64,000 nucleotides of DNA from Microbacterium sp. ABRD28 (GCF_003850245.1 NZ_CP031015.1:3100001-3164000), one strand, 5' to 3'; shown: positions 35,142-44,186, numbered from the stretch's first letter. The notes: generated by a model from the letters alone, not told the origin. A program made the numbers and translations.

Positions 35142-36520
35142 AGCATGCCCGTCTCGCGCGCGACCGACGGCGCCGGCGGACGCGCGAACACCTCGAGCAG
35201 GAAATCGTCCTCCTCGTGCCGCACCACCACCGCGAGATCCTGCTGGGTGCGAAGTGCGATGTGCACCCCGTCGCCACTCACGGGATTGGTGTCGACCGGA
35301 TGCCGCCAGTGGCATGCGACGAGGTGCCCGTCGGGCCGGAGCGAGGCGATCGCCTGCGCGATGGCACGTTCGAGGTCGGGGGCGTCCCAGAAGTAGCCGA
35401 CCTCCGACATCACGATCAGGTCGAACGTGCCCGCCGGCCATTCCGCCGGAAGCGTCGCCCGCACGAGCTCGACGTTCTCGCGCTCGCCCAGCCGACCGCG
35501 CGCGGTCTCGAGCGCCGCCTCGGCGAAGTCGACGGCGACGAGTTCGTCGCACCGTTCGGCGAGCTGCGCGGTCAGCACCCCGGTCGCACTTCCGAGCTCG
35601 ACCGCCCGCGCGTACTGTGGCCGCGGCAGCGACGCGAGCAGCACGGCGCGCTTGCGCTCCTCGTACCAGCGGGTCTCGAATCCCCAGGGGTCGGGGCGCC
35701 GGGCGTAGAGATCGGCGAAGTGCTCTTCCGGCGTCGACCCGTGCCACGATTCGTCGCGTGCCGGATCGTCGTCGACGCGGATGAGGGTCTCGAAGCCGCG
35801 GGTGAAGTGTCGCAGCATCCGTCCGCTCACGATCGCCTCGTCGCCGGGCGCGGCAGACAGCGCCGCTGTCTGGCTGCGGTGGGCGCCGAGCGCCTCAGTC
35901 TTCGCCCGGCGGGCCTCGGCATCCAGAGGCACCAGTTCGATGTGACCCCACGGCGGATCATCCGCCGTACCCCAGTGCCAGAGCCAGATCGGGTAGGCCC
36001 GGTATCGAACGCCCAGGTGACGGGCGACGGCGTGCGCGGCTTCGCCGGCGATGCGGTGGTCGCGGTGGCCGTCGCCGGTCCACGGTGAGACGACGAGCGT
36101 ACGCGAGCGCGGTGAGCCGACCGTCCGCACGAGCGCCTCGATCTCGCCGGTGAGACGCGTCTGCACCGCATCGAGGCCACCGTCGGTGTGGCCGAGGAAG
36201 GCCACGGATGCTGCGGGGCAGACCTTGGCCAGCGCTTCGCGCACTTCGCCGCGGCGCACCGAACGCAGGTCGTCGGGCGTGTGAGTCGGTGAGGCGGGGT
36301 GGGAGTTCTCGCCGTCGGTCGCGACGACGACGATCACGCGACCGCCACCCGCGGCGACGGTGTGCATGAGCCCTGCGACTCCGAGCGTCTCGTCATCGGG
36401 GTGCGCCGAGACGACGACGAGGGCGTCGACGTCGAGGTCGGCGTTCGGCAGCCGACGCGCGTCGAACGCGGCCTGCCAGCGCTCCTCGTCGGTGCCGGCA
36501 TCGAGGTGGCTGAACGTCAC
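35138..36520 (-). CDS. PIG-L deacetylase / SAM methyltransferase fusion
   Basis: 460-residue two-domain enzyme. Residues 30-230 are a PIG-L (LmbE-like) zinc deacetylase: VVSAHPDDETLGVAG at about 37-51 supplies the metal-binding His and Asp, and DGHRDHRIAGE (about 150) the third ligand. Residues 260-455 are a class I methyltransferase: VELGSATGVLTAQLAERCDE, then LVAVDFAEAALETARGR, and IVMSEVGYFWD. No gap or frameshift separates them. GTG at 36520 overlaps the upstream stop as GTGA; a GTG one codon earlier is equally possible. Confidence 0.88.
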   Translation of the reverse strand: MTFSHLDAGTDEERWQAAFDARRLPNADLDVDALVVVSAHPDDETLGVAGLMHTVAAGGGRVIVVVATDGENSHPASPTHTPDDLRSVRRGEVREALAKVCPAASVAFLGHTDGGLDAVQTRLTGEIEALVRTVGSPRSRTLVVSPWTGDGHRDHRIAGEAAHAVARHLGVRYRAYPIWLWHWGTADDPPWGHIELVPLDAEARRAKTEALGAHRSQTAALSAAPGDEAIVSGRMLRHFTRGFETLIRVDDDPARDESWHGSTPEEHFADLYARRPDPWGFETRWYEERKRAVLLASLPRPQYARAVELGSATGVLTAQLAERCDELVAVDFAEAALETARGRLGERENVELVRATLPAEWPAGTFDLIVMSEVGYFWDAPDLERAIAQAIASLRPDGHLVACHWRHPVDTNPVSGDGVHIALRTQQDLAVVVRHEEDDFLLEVFARPPAPSVARETGML

Positions 36521-37548
36521 CACGGCTGCTCCGATGCCGTGAGGTCGCGCCCCATCCGCGCCGCGTCGCGCGCGCCGTGGTGCTGGCGGAGGTAGAGGTG
36601 CAGATCGGCCACGCGCCGCGCATGCGTCTCGTCGGCGACGAGCGGCAGCGGGCCGAGCGCGAGGTCGGCGGTCTCGAGCGCGGTCGTGGCCGCGCGGGCG
36701 GTGCCGGTGCGGGCCCGGTTCGCCAGCAGCCCTGCGTCGGCACGCGGACCGGCCGAGAAGACGTCGGCGGTCTCGGCGAGCACCGCGCGTGCCGCCCACA
36801 GCGCCGCATCGGCGTCGCCCAGATGCTGATGGGCGATCTGGTCGGCGCGCTCGGTGCTCGCCGCGGCACGGAGCGCCGGCAGCAGCCCCATCGCCCCACC
36901 CCACCATGCTGCCGCGACCCCCACGCCGCCGTGCGCGAAGCCCGGGCGGCGCAGGTACCAGCCGTCGTCGCCGACCGGTTCGGCCGGGGTACCCGAGAAG
37001 TCGACCGGGGCACTGACGACCTGCGACAGGCCGCGGGCATGCCACGGACCCGCGTGCGCAGTCACGGTGTCGTGACGAAGAGGCACGGCGAAGAGCCGCT
37101 GACGTTCGTCGTCGACCCAGGCGGTCACGAGGGCGTGCGAGAGCGAGCCGGCGAGCGAGCACCACGGTTTGGTTCCGCGGAGCGTCCAGCCCGTGGCATC
37201 CCGTTCGGCCGTCAGCCGCGTGCCGGCGCCTTCAGCGGCGAAGACGCCCCAGGTCGCGGCGTCGTCCGGCTCGACGCCCGCCTCGTCGAGGATGGCGATT
37301 GCGTCGAGGTGCGGTTCGAGGATGCGCGCGGCACCGACATCGAGGAACGCGGCGCCGGCGAGGAGCTGCCAGCGGTCGGTGAGCGAGGCGTCGCGGGGCA
37401 ACATCCGTCCGACCTCGGCCGCCCACGCGAGGGTCACGGGCACGTCGACACCGAACCCGTCGATCACCGCCGCAGCGGCGAGCGCCGCCTCGACCCACTC
37501 CGCCGGCTCGACGAACAGCGACAGGCGCGGCGGCTGTGATGACGTCAT
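36517..37548 (-). CDS. Acyl-CoA dehydrogenase-like protein
   Basis: 343-residue protein of the acyl-CoA dehydrogenase family, somewhat short. The middle beta-domain shows GAGTRLTAERDATGWTLRGTKPWCSLAGSLSHALV (about 108-142), and the C-terminal helical domain holds TARAATTALETAD and YLRQHHGARDAARMGRD. The usual catalytic Glu is not obvious to me, so it could act on an unusual substrate. GGAGGA lies about 9 bases before the ATG. It is the first gene of an operon with the PIG-L/methyltransferase fusion and the GT2. Confidence 0.82.
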   Translation of the reverse strand: MTSSQPPRLSLFVEPAEWVEAALAAAAVIDGFGVDVPVTLAWAAEVGRMLPRDASLTDRWQLLAGAAFLDVGAARILEPHLDAIAILDEAGVEPDDAATWGVFAAEGAGTRLTAERDATGWTLRGTKPWCSLAGSLSHALVTAWVDDERQRLFAVPLRHDTVTAHAGPWHARGLSQVVSAPVDFSGTPAEPVGDDGWYLRRPGFAHGGVGVAAAWWGGAMGLLPALRAAASTERADQIAHQHLGDADAALWAARAVLAETADVFSAGPRADAGLLANRARTGTARAATTALETADLALGPLPLVADETHARRVADLHLYLRQHHGARDAARMGRDLTASEQPW

Positions 37549-37629
37549 CTGGTGCGATCCTCCGAGACCAGTGTGACGGGGCGACCGTTCTCGCGGCCTC
37601 GGGGTTGTCGCGTGGACGCGGCCCTGCTA

Positions 37630-38145
37630 TCAGCCGGCTGCCGCGGGCGAGGCGCTGCTCCGTGCGGCGCGGAATCCGATCGCCGCGATCGAGGCGAGGA
37701 AGGCGACGAGCGCCAACGCGCTGGCGGCCATCAGGGGTGCCGCCCATGGCGAGTAGTCCGCGCCGCTGATGGCGAAGGTGTCCGCCAGGTTCATTCCCGG
37801 TGAGAAACTCGCGACGAACTCGGCGGGGGCGCCGAGCACCAGAATTCCGAGATAGCCCACGACGACCCACTCCGGCTCGTTCCTGAGGAGGATCTGACCG
37901 AGCACGAGCAGGATGAGCGCGAGGACGGGACCGACGGCGAGGATCGCCGGAACCACGAACCTGTCGATCGAACCCTGGGACAGTTCGGTCTGACGCCAGA
38001 TCTCTTCCAGCGGCAGGCCCGGGACGGCGGCGAGCGGGTTCAGCACCATGATGTGGATGTAGGCCCACGCGGCGTACAGCGTCACCACCACCGTCCCGAT
38101 GATGGAGATGGCGAGCGTGAGCCGGCGGCGAGGATCAGACGTCAT
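37630..38145 (-). CDS. Four-segment membrane protein, unknown
   Basis: 171-residue protein with four hydrophobic segments (about residues 11-35, 65-85, 95-115 and 135-155) and a short polar N-terminus. No motif is recognised; SFSPGMNLADTF between segments 3 and 4 is not diagnostic. The ATG at 38145 overlaps the stop of the upstream hydrolase (TGATG), so the two genes are coupled, which suggests they act together. Confidence 0.65.
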   Translation of the reverse strand: MTSDPRRRLTLAISIIGTVVVTLYAAWAYIHIMVLNPLAAVPGLPLEEIWRQTELSQGSIDRFVVPAILAVGPVLALILLVLGQILLRNEPEWVVVGYLGILVLGAPAEFVASFSPGMNLADTFAISGADYSPWAAPLMAASALALVAFLASIAAIGFRAARSSASPAAAG

Positions 38146-38963
38146 CAGCCGGCGACCTGCTCGGTGAGCCACTCGCGCAGCAGGCCGAGGAACGGCTGCG
38201 GATACTCGACGCTCGGCATGTGCGCCGTTCCGGGGAAGACGTGGAGTGATGCGCCGGTGACGGCTTCGGCGAGATGCTCGGCCTGCGCCCGCGCGGCGGA
38301 CGTGTCGTGCTCGCCCACGATGAACAGGGCGGGCACCGTGATCTCACTGAGGCGCCCGTAGGCGCGCGGCTCCATCGGCACGGGCCGGGGATCGCCGTCG
38401 AGCAGCGGCTTGTTCGCATCGCCCAGCTCGCGCAGCCGCTGGAGGAAGAGCGGGTCGACGTCGGCCGTTTCGCGCGTCGGGCCGACACCCCAGGAGAGGG
38501 CTTCGAGCTCGACGAGGCGATCCCAATCGCGTGCCTCCTCGGCCTGTTCGATCGAATGCTGCAGCTCCTCCTCGCGTCGAGTCGGTTCCACCTCGGGGAA
38601 CCCACCCGGTCCCGACCCGATCGTCACGAGCCCGGCGACGCGGTCGGGGAACTCGAGAGCGGTGTCGATGGCGACGGCACCCCCGTACGACGCCCCGATG
38701 AAGATCGCCTGCTCCACGCCGGCGGCGTCGAGGACGGCGACCGCGTCGTCACGGTTGGAGTACTCCACATCGTCGGAGGGGCTGTTGCCGAACCAGCGGA
38801 GGTCGTACCGGATGACGCGGAAATCGCGCTGCAGGTCGGCCCACAGCGGATCCCACATCGCCGAGGTCGCGATGCCGGCGTGGAGGAAGAGGAGCGCGGG
38901 CGCGGCGTCGGGTCCGGCGGCCTCCCAGAAGAGGCGGGCACCGTTGTGGCGGAGAGTCGGCAT
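38145..38963 (-). CDS. Alpha/beta-fold hydrolase
   Basis: 272-residue hydrolase. HAGIATSAMWDPLW (about 29-42) forms the oxyanion-hole loop, GASYGGAVA (about 90) holds the nucleophile Ser, GEHDTSAAR (about 220) the acid and GTAHMPSVE (about 245) the His. It resembles 3-oxoadipate enol-lactonase-type enzymes; substrate unknown. The ATG at 38963 has TACGGT ending 6 bases upstream and no Shine-Dalgarno. It diverges from the CoA transferase and is coupled to the membrane protein. Confidence 0.87.
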   Translation of the reverse strand: MPTLRHNGARLFWEAAGPDAAPALLFLHAGIATSAMWDPLWADLQRDFRVIRYDLRWFGNSPSDDVEYSNRDDAVAVLDAAGVEQAIFIGASYGGAVAIDTALEFPDRVAGLVTIGSGPGGFPEVEPTRREEELQHSIEQAEEARDWDRLVELEALSWGVGPTRETADVDPLFLQRLRELGDANKPLLDGDPRPVPMEPRAYGRLSEITVPALFIVGEHDTSAARAQAEHLAEAVTGASLHVFPGTAHMPSVEYPQPFLGLLREWLTEQVAG

Positions 38964-39018
38964 GGGGACACCGTACCCACCACTGTCCGGTCGGGCGATG
39001 TGATGCTTCACTACCGGC

Positions 39019-40302
39019 ATGACACTCGGAGCTGTGGGCGGGCAGGTGGCCGACGCACTCGGCTTCGGCGAGCAGGCGCGGGAACTCGTGGCCGAGCCGA
39101 CCGGCGCATTCCCGTGGGGCGCGCACCTGCCGGTCGGCACCCTGGCGACCGACAGCGTCGCACTGGCATCGCTCGCGATCGCACTCCTCCGGGGCAACCC
39201 GTCGCCGGTGCGCGTGGACCGGGCGCGGGTGGCGGCATCCTTCGGCAGCGAGAAGGTGCTGCGCATCCACGGCGCCGCGCCGTCGGCGTGGGCCCCGCTG
39301 TCGGGCTTCTGGCGCGCTCGCGACGGATGGGTCCGCACGCACGCGAACTACCCGCACCACGAGCGGGCGCTCCGTCGGCTGCTCGGTCTCGGAGCAGACG
39401 TGGAGACGGATGCCGCGGTGGCGGCCATCGCGGCACGAACCGCCGCCGACCTCGAAGACCGCGCCGCCGAGATCGGTGCGATCGTCGGACGTGTGCGGGC
39501 TCCCGAAGAGTGGCGAGAGCACGAGCAGGCACGGATCGTCGCGACGGCGCCGATCGTGGAGCGGCGGCGGATCGGCGATGCGGCACCACGGCCCGAGGGT
39601 TTCCGGGTGCTCGACCTGACGCGGGTGATTGCAGGGCCCATCGCCACGCGCGACCTCGCACTCGCCGGCGCGGAGGTGCTGCGCGTCGACTCCCCTGCCC
39701 TGCCCGAGACGGGGTGGATCCACCTCGACACCGGGCAGGGAAAGCGTTCGACTCTGCTCGACCTTCGACAGGCCCACGATCACGCGACCTTCGAGCGCCT
39801 GCTGTCCCGCGCGCACGTCGTGGTCACCGGCTACCGGCCGGGGGCATTGGCGCGGTTCGGTCTCGAACCCGAAGACCTCGCCGCGCGGCATCCGGGACTC
39901 GTGACCGCCTCGGTCTCCGCGTGGGGAGCACACGGACCGTGGGCCGCGCGACGCGGATTCGACAGCATCGTGCAGGCGGTGAGCGGCATCGCGATGGTGG
40001 AGAGTCCAGACGGCGAGACGCCTGGCGCGCTCCCCGTCCAGGCCCTCGATCACGCGACCGGGCACTTTCTCGCTGCGGGCATCGTGCGGGCGCTCGGCGC
40101 TCAGCGGAGAGAGGGCGGGTCGATCGATGTCCGCATGTCTCTCGCCCGCACCGCTCACGCGCTGCTGACCTCGACAGACCCGGCGACCCAGGCGGCGGCG
40201 CTCGTCACCGCACCTCCGCCGCTGGCGTTCCCGGGCGCGCCCGATCACTACCCCGTCGTCGGTGGCGAGTGGGGGGCGGATGCGGCGGAGTGGCTGGGCT
40301 GA
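39019..40302 (+). CDS. Family III CoA-transferase (CaiB/BaiF)
   Basis: 427-residue protein of the formyl-CoA transferase/CaiB family. FRVLDLTRVIAGPIATRDLALAGAEVLRVDSP (about 195-226) is the core CoA-binding part with the nucleophile Asp expected downstream; RGFDSIVQAVSGIA (about 313) follows, while the N-terminal 180 residues form a divergent first half (family members are usually about 400 residues). Substrate unknown. The region before the ATG at 39019 shows no Shine-Dalgarno. Confidence 0.82.
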   Translation: MTLGAVGGQVADALGFGEQARELVAEPTGAFPWGAHLPVGTLATDSVALASLAIALLRGNPSPVRVDRARVAASFGSEKVLRIHGAAPSAWAPLSGFWRARDGWVRTHANYPHHERALRRLLGLGADVETDAAVAAIAARTAADLEDRAAEIGAIVGRVRAPEEWREHEQARIVATAPIVERRRIGDAAPRPEGFRVLDLTRVIAGPIATRDLALAGAEVLRVDSPALPETGWIHLDTGQGKRSTLLDLRQAHDHATFERLLSRAHVVVTGYRPGALARFGLEPEDLAARHPGLVTASVSAWGAHGPWAARRGFDSIVQAVSGIAMVESPDGETPGALPVQALDHATGHFLAAGIVRALGAQRREGGSIDVRMSLARTAHALLTSTDPATQAAALVTAPPPLAFPGAPDHYPVVGGEWGADAAEWLG

Positions 40303-40361
40303 TCGCCGGAGCTCAGGGGAACGGTGATGCGCATCACGGTCTTGCTCCTGCCGATGTGCTG

Positions 40362-40871
40362 TCACGTGGCCGGGCGCCCATCCCCTTCGCCGGAGGGCTC
40401 CAACCCTTGCTCAGCAGGCGGCACGGCGGAAGGGACGGCACGCTCGGCCCGTGAGAAGGCGACGCGGCACACGAGGATTCCGAGGACGAACAGCCCGACG
40501 ACCGACAGGACGTAGAGGGCGTAGACCGACATCACCCAGAAGAGCGGCCATCCCTCCGGCGCGGTGCGTCCGTCGCTGAGACCCGTGGCCTGCGAGACGA
40601 GGTCGGTCGCGAAGAAGGTGACGATCGTCGCGGCAGTGAGGATGCCGGCGGCCACCCTCAGCCGTCGGAGGATCACCGTCGCGAGCACGAGGAGGAGCGC
40701 TCCGGCGACGACGACGAAGAACAATTCGCCCGGAATCAGGAAATCGAAGAGGAAGCGGCCCGACCCCACAGCGAAGATGACCCCGAGAACGAGCGGCGCC
40801 AGCAGGGGGAAGCCTGTGAGGACCGTTCCCGCGACGGCGCTCACTCGCGCGGTGAGGGTTCCCCAGAACAT
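40362..40871 (-). CDS. Four-segment membrane protein, unknown
   Basis: 169-residue protein with four hydrophobic segments (about 13-35, 45-66, 72-90 and 110-135) and an acidic, Pro/Gly-rich tail of about 30 residues (AEQGLEPSGEGDGRPAT). No family recognised. GGAGAGGA lies 8 bases before the ATG at 40871. It follows another small membrane-protein gene by 23 bases on the same strand, so they are probably one operon. Confidence 0.65.
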   Translation of the reverse strand: MFWGTLTARVSAVAGTVLTGFPLLAPLVLGVIFAVGSGRFLFDFLIPGELFFVVVAGALLLVLATVILRRLRVAAGILTAATIVTFFATDLVSQATGLSDGRTAPEGWPLFWVMSVYALYVLSVVGLFVLGILVCRVAFSRAERAVPSAVPPAEQGLEPSGEGDGRPAT

Positions 40872-40894
40872 GACTGGCGTCCTCTCCGGGCGGC

Positions 40895-41263
40895 TCAGCC
40901 GAGAACGAGCATCAGGATGCCGCTGACGATGTTGATCACGAGGAAACCCCCGACGGCAGCCGCGCCGATGACGAACGGGAGCCAGGCGCCGTCGATACCG
41001 GCCCGCGTCTCGCGGGTGGCGACGAACGCCGTGAGCCCGAGAGGGGCGGCGAAGACCGCCCCGGCAGCCACCAGCACGAGCGCCATCACCCACCAGGGAA
41101 GAGTCGCCGAGGGCGCATCACCGCCGGCGAGCAGGGAGGCAAGGCCCTCGCCGACGATGAACGCGAGCGCCAGAGAGGGCACGAGGAGGAGGAGTGACCA
41201 CCAGCCCGCGCGACGTGGGTGTGGCGTCATCGGCGCCGTCGCAGCGTGACCGTGTCCGGGCAT
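40895..41263 (-). CDS. Three-segment membrane protein, unknown
   Basis: 122-residue protein with hydrophobic segments at about 20-45, 54-76 and 95-120, the last reaching the C-terminus. The His-containing start MPGHGHAATAPM is hydrophilic. No family recognised. The ATG at 41263 follows GAGGGGGAGGG directly; an in-frame ATG at 41230 would remove the His segment and has no ribosome site. Upstream partner of the four-segment protein. Confidence 0.62.
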   Translation of the reverse strand: MPGHGHAATAPMTPHPRRAGWWSLLLLVPSLALAFIVGEGLASLLAGGDAPSATLPWWVMALVLVAAGAVFAAPLGLTAFVATRETRAGIDGAWLPFVIGAAAVGGFLVINIVSGILMLVLG

Positions 41264-41356
41264 CCCTCCCCCTCGCGCAAGGATCGTCGACGCGGCACCC
41301 CCATGCCCCCGTTGCCGATCCGTTACTTGCATGGTTCCGCCGCTCGCGCGCCCAAG

Positions 41357-41374
41357 GCGGGACCAAGGTCCCGC
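41357..41374. terminator. Hairpin after the glycolipid-binding fusion gene
   Basis: GCGGGAC (41357-41363) and GTCCCGC (41368-41374) form a perfect 7-base-pair stem with a CAAG loop, 18 bases past the stop of the minus-strand gene at 41392. No U-tract; a weak intrinsic or Rho-assisted terminator. Confidence 0.5.
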
Positions 41375-41391
41375 GCCGTCGCCCGGCAAGT

Positions 41392-42333
41392 TCAGCTGAT
41401 CGAGCGGAAGAGACCGGGGTAGTCGAGCACCAGACCGTCGTCGTCGACGGTGAGGAGGGCGCGGAAGTCGGAGTCGCGCGACTCGTACCGCCACTGCCGT
41501 TCACCGACGCGGGTGTAGCGCTGCGGATCGCGGACCACGGTGAGTGCGGGAACGGCGATCCACGCGGTGTCGATGTCGGCGCTCTGGCCGATCGGGAGGT
41601 CGAGCCGCCGGATCGGGAGGGTGTTGGTCAGCGGGGTCGCGGAGATGTCGATCTCGGTCGCGCCGTCGAGGTCGCCGCGGTGCTCACCGTTCACGAGCCA
41701 CCGGCCGTCGGAGAACGACAGGCTGAGGGTGCGTCCGCCGATCGCGAGATCGGCAAGCCGGAAGAGACCTCCGGCGTCGGTCTCGACGCGGTACGCGAGG
41801 CGTCCGTCCGGAGTGTCGATGTCGCCGTTCGCAACCATGCTGTGCCCTGAGAAGTGGATTTCGCAGGTTTCGGTGCTGGCGGTTTCGAGCCCCTGCCACG
41901 TGATGCGCGACATCCGCTTCTCCTCGTTCTGAACATGGGTTCCGATGAACTCCGCCATGGCGGCATCGGTGGGCAGATCCACGCGAAGTCGGATGCTGTC
42001 GGTCGCCGGTCCCGCTCCGTTCACGACTGCTGCGCCCCCGAGCGTATCGAGGTGCGGGGCGACCGTCGCCGCCACGCGAGACGGCAGATATCCCACGTCG
42101 CGCCCGTTCGAGAAGACCGCGACCCGCGCGGCACGGCGCGAGCGGCGGTCGGTCTCGTGACGGAGGACGTACAACCGCTGACGGCGGTGATGCCGCTCGG
42201 GGTCGTTCACGACGTAGTGCGTGCGTTCGAGCGCGACCCGCCGTGTCGGCAGATGACGAAGATCGGGAAGATCGACATGACGACGGGAGCGACCGGTCGC
42301 CACGTGGATCAGGTGTTCCCACCATGTCGGCAT
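41392..42333 (-). CDS. HIRAN-like / putative glycolipid-binding fusion protein
   Basis: 313-residue protein in two parts. Residues 1-139 contain LYVLRHETD and RVAVFSNGRDVGYLPSRVAA, resembling the HIRAN-type fold (tentative). Residues 140-313, beginning MSRITWQGLETASTETCEIHF, match the putative glycolipid-binding family (DUF1089). No stop lies between them, so it can be one protein. However, AGGAG lies 6 bases before the internal ATG at 41913, giving a second possible start for the glycolipid-binding half alone. The ATG at 42333 also has AAGGAGG 7 bases upstream, so both starts look functional. Confidence 0.65.
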   Translation of the reverse strand: MPTWWEHLIHVATGRSRRHVDLPDLRHLPTRRVALERTHYVVNDPERHHRRQRLYVLRHETDRRSRRAARVAVFSNGRDVGYLPSRVAATVAPHLDTLGGAAVVNGAGPATDSIRLRVDLPTDAAMAEFIGTHVQNEEKRMSRITWQGLETASTETCEIHFSGHSMVANGDIDTPDGRLAYRVETDAGGLFRLADLAIGGRTLSLSFSDGRWLVNGEHRGDLDGATEIDISATPLTNTLPIRRLDLPIGQSADIDTAWIAVPALTVVRDPQRYTRVGERQWRYESRDSDFRALLTVDDDGLVLDYPGLFRSIS

Positions 42334-42391
42334 GGGCGCCCCTCCTTGACTGTGGTGCGCCTTCTTCAAGGCGGAGCGTGCGTCCATTCTT

Positions 42392-43609
42392 TCACGCCAG
42401 TCTGGACATCACCCCGGCGGGCCGCCGTGCGGGAGTGAGCACCGCGACCGGGGTGAACGGACGCCCGTTGAAGCGCGTCGCGGTCACCGACGTGTAGGCG
42501 CCCATGACGGGGCTTACCACGAGGTCGCCGACCCGCAGGTCGGGGAGGTCGCAGTCGCGCGCGATGACATCGGCCGAGTCGCACGTGGGCCCGGCGAGGG
42601 TGGCGCGGCGGCGTGGCGGGGCGGGCGCGATCAGATCGCGCTCGGCGAACACGAGCGGATGCACGCCTTCGGTGAGCACGTTCGAATACGAGCCGTACAG
42701 GCCGTCGTCGAGGTAGTACCAGCGCCCGTCGGGGCGTTCGGCGACACCGTCGACGCTCGTGACCAGCAGCGCCGACTCGGCGACGAGCACCCGGCCGGGT
42801 TCGGCGAGGATCTCGTAGCGCGCGGCGAGCGGCTCCAGCACCGGACGAATGACCCGCGCGATCTCCTCGAGCGCCGCGACCGGCCGGTCGTAGGCGATCG
42901 GAAACCCGCCGCCGATGTCGAGCAGGGTGAAGCGGCGACCACTCGCGCGCTCGAGGCGCGACATCAGCGCAGCCGTGTCGCGGATCGCGGCGGCGAAGCG
43001 GGCGGGGTCGTCGAGCTGGCTGTCGACGTGGAAGCTGAAACCTGCCACGGTGAGGCCCCATGCGTCGGCGCGAGCCACGAGCGCTTCGGCGCGCTCGGCG
43101 CTGACGCCGAACTTGCTCGACAGGTCGCTCCCGGCGTGGGGGCTGCGATAGGCCAGTCGCACGAGCAGGCGCACGTCGGGCGCACCGCCTCGGCGGAACT
43201 TCTCGAGCTCGATCTCGTTGTCGACGACGAAGGTGCGGATGCCGGCGGCGAGCGCCGCACCGATCTCGGCAGGCTTCTTGACGGGGTGGGTGTGGATGAC
43301 GCGATGCGGCGCGACACCCTGGCGTTCGAGCAGCGCGATCTCCTCCCCCGAGGCGACGTCGAAGCCGCATCCCTCCTCGGCAAGAGCGGCGATCACCGCG
43401 GGGTGGGCGCAGACCTTCACCGCGTAGTGGAACCGCACGAAGGGAAGCGCCGTTCGCAGCCGTGTGTACTGGCGCACCACGATCGCGGGATCCAGGAGCA
43501 GCACCGGAGTGCCGTGGAGCGCGATGGCGGCGCGGGCGTCATCCGTCTGCATCACCGCCGCGCACTCGCGCCGGCGACGGTCGATGAGGGTCGCGGCGGT
43601 CTCGTTCAT
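42392..43609 (-). CDS. Type III PLP-dependent decarboxylase (ornithine/diaminopimelate-like)
   Basis: 405-residue fold type III (alanine-racemase-like barrel) decarboxylase. Lys65 in FHYAVKVCAHP is the PLP lysine, GSDLSSKFGVS (about 160) and GGGFPIAYD (about 240) bind the phosphate, and GPTCDSADVIARD (about 350) carries the catalytic Cys. It is closest in style to ornithine/arginine or carboxynorspermidine-type enzymes; substrate unproven. The ATG overlaps the stop of the upstream membrane gene (TGATG), and AAGGA lies 3 bases before it. Confidence 0.88.
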   Translation of the reverse strand: MNETAATLIDRRRRECAAVMQTDDARAAIALHGTPVLLLDPAIVVRQYTRLRTALPFVRFHYAVKVCAHPAVIAALAEEGCGFDVASGEEIALLERQGVAPHRVIHTHPVKKPAEIGAALAAGIRTFVVDNEIELEKFRRGGAPDVRLLVRLAYRSPHAGSDLSSKFGVSAERAEALVARADAWGLTVAGFSFHVDSQLDDPARFAAAIRDTAALMSRLERASGRRFTLLDIGGGFPIAYDRPVAALEEIARVIRPVLEPLAARYEILAEPGRVLVAESALLVTSVDGVAERPDGRWYYLDDGLYGSYSNVLTEGVHPLVFAERDLIAPAPPRRRATLAGPTCDSADVIARDCDLPDLRVGDLVVSPVMGAYTSVTATRFNGRPFTPVAVLTPARRPAGVMSRLA

Positions 43610-44115
43610 CAGTCCTTCTTCGGGTACGCGGGGCGGAGCCGGGTCTTGGTGGTGAGCACGAAGCTCGTCGCGGCCATGGCGTAGAAGACCCCGTCGGCGA
43701 GGATCTTGCCGGCGAGCAGTCCCCAGAACGGATCGGGGATCAGCCAGACGCACAGCGAGATCGCCGCCGGGCGCACGACGAGCGAGTCGACCAGCTCGGC
43801 GGCGCCGAACTCGGCGACCAGGAGGACGACGGTGAGGGTGAGCACGCGGAAGCCGCGGCGCCCGAGCCGGCGCTGCTCGAGGACGACGATCGTCGCGAGC
43901 ACGGCGTAGAACCCCAGGCTCTCGCCGATGATCGCCGCGACCGCGACGGCGACGGGGTGGGTGATCCACTCGAGGATCAGCAGTCCGAGAAGAAGGAGGG
44001 TGGCGGTGCCGACGATCTCCGCGAGCAGGTAGCGACGGATCCAGAATCGGATGCCGCGACGCGGAGTCGTGGTGATGGTCGGCGGTGTGACGGCGGGGGC
44101 TGCGAGAACGGTCAT
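43609..44115 (-). CDS. Membrane protein coupled to the decarboxylase
   Basis: 168-residue protein with about four hydrophobic segments: RYLLAEIVGTATLLLLGLLI (about 28-47), the region near 55-75, RVLTLTVVLLVAEFGAAEL (about 90-108) and FWGLLAGKILADGVFYAMA (about 133-151). The family is unknown to me; the Glu residues inside segments (LAEIVG, VAEFGA) could carry cations or substrates. GGAGG lies 6 bases before the ATG at 44115. Translational overlap with the decarboxylase suggests it transports the amine or amino acid. Confidence 0.68.
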   Translation of the reverse strand: MTVLAAPAVTPPTITTTPRRGIRFWIRRYLLAEIVGTATLLLLGLLILEWITHPVAVAVAAIIGESLGFYAVLATIVVLEQRRLGRRGFRVLTLTVVLLVAEFGAAELVDSLVVRPAAISLCVWLIPDPFWGLLAGKILADGVFYAMAATSFVLTTKTRLRPAYPKKD

Positions 44116-44186
44116 CGGTGCCCTCCTCCCCGTGAGAGAGGGCATCGGCGTGGTGGTGATACGCGCGAGCGCCGATCGGTCGGGCG

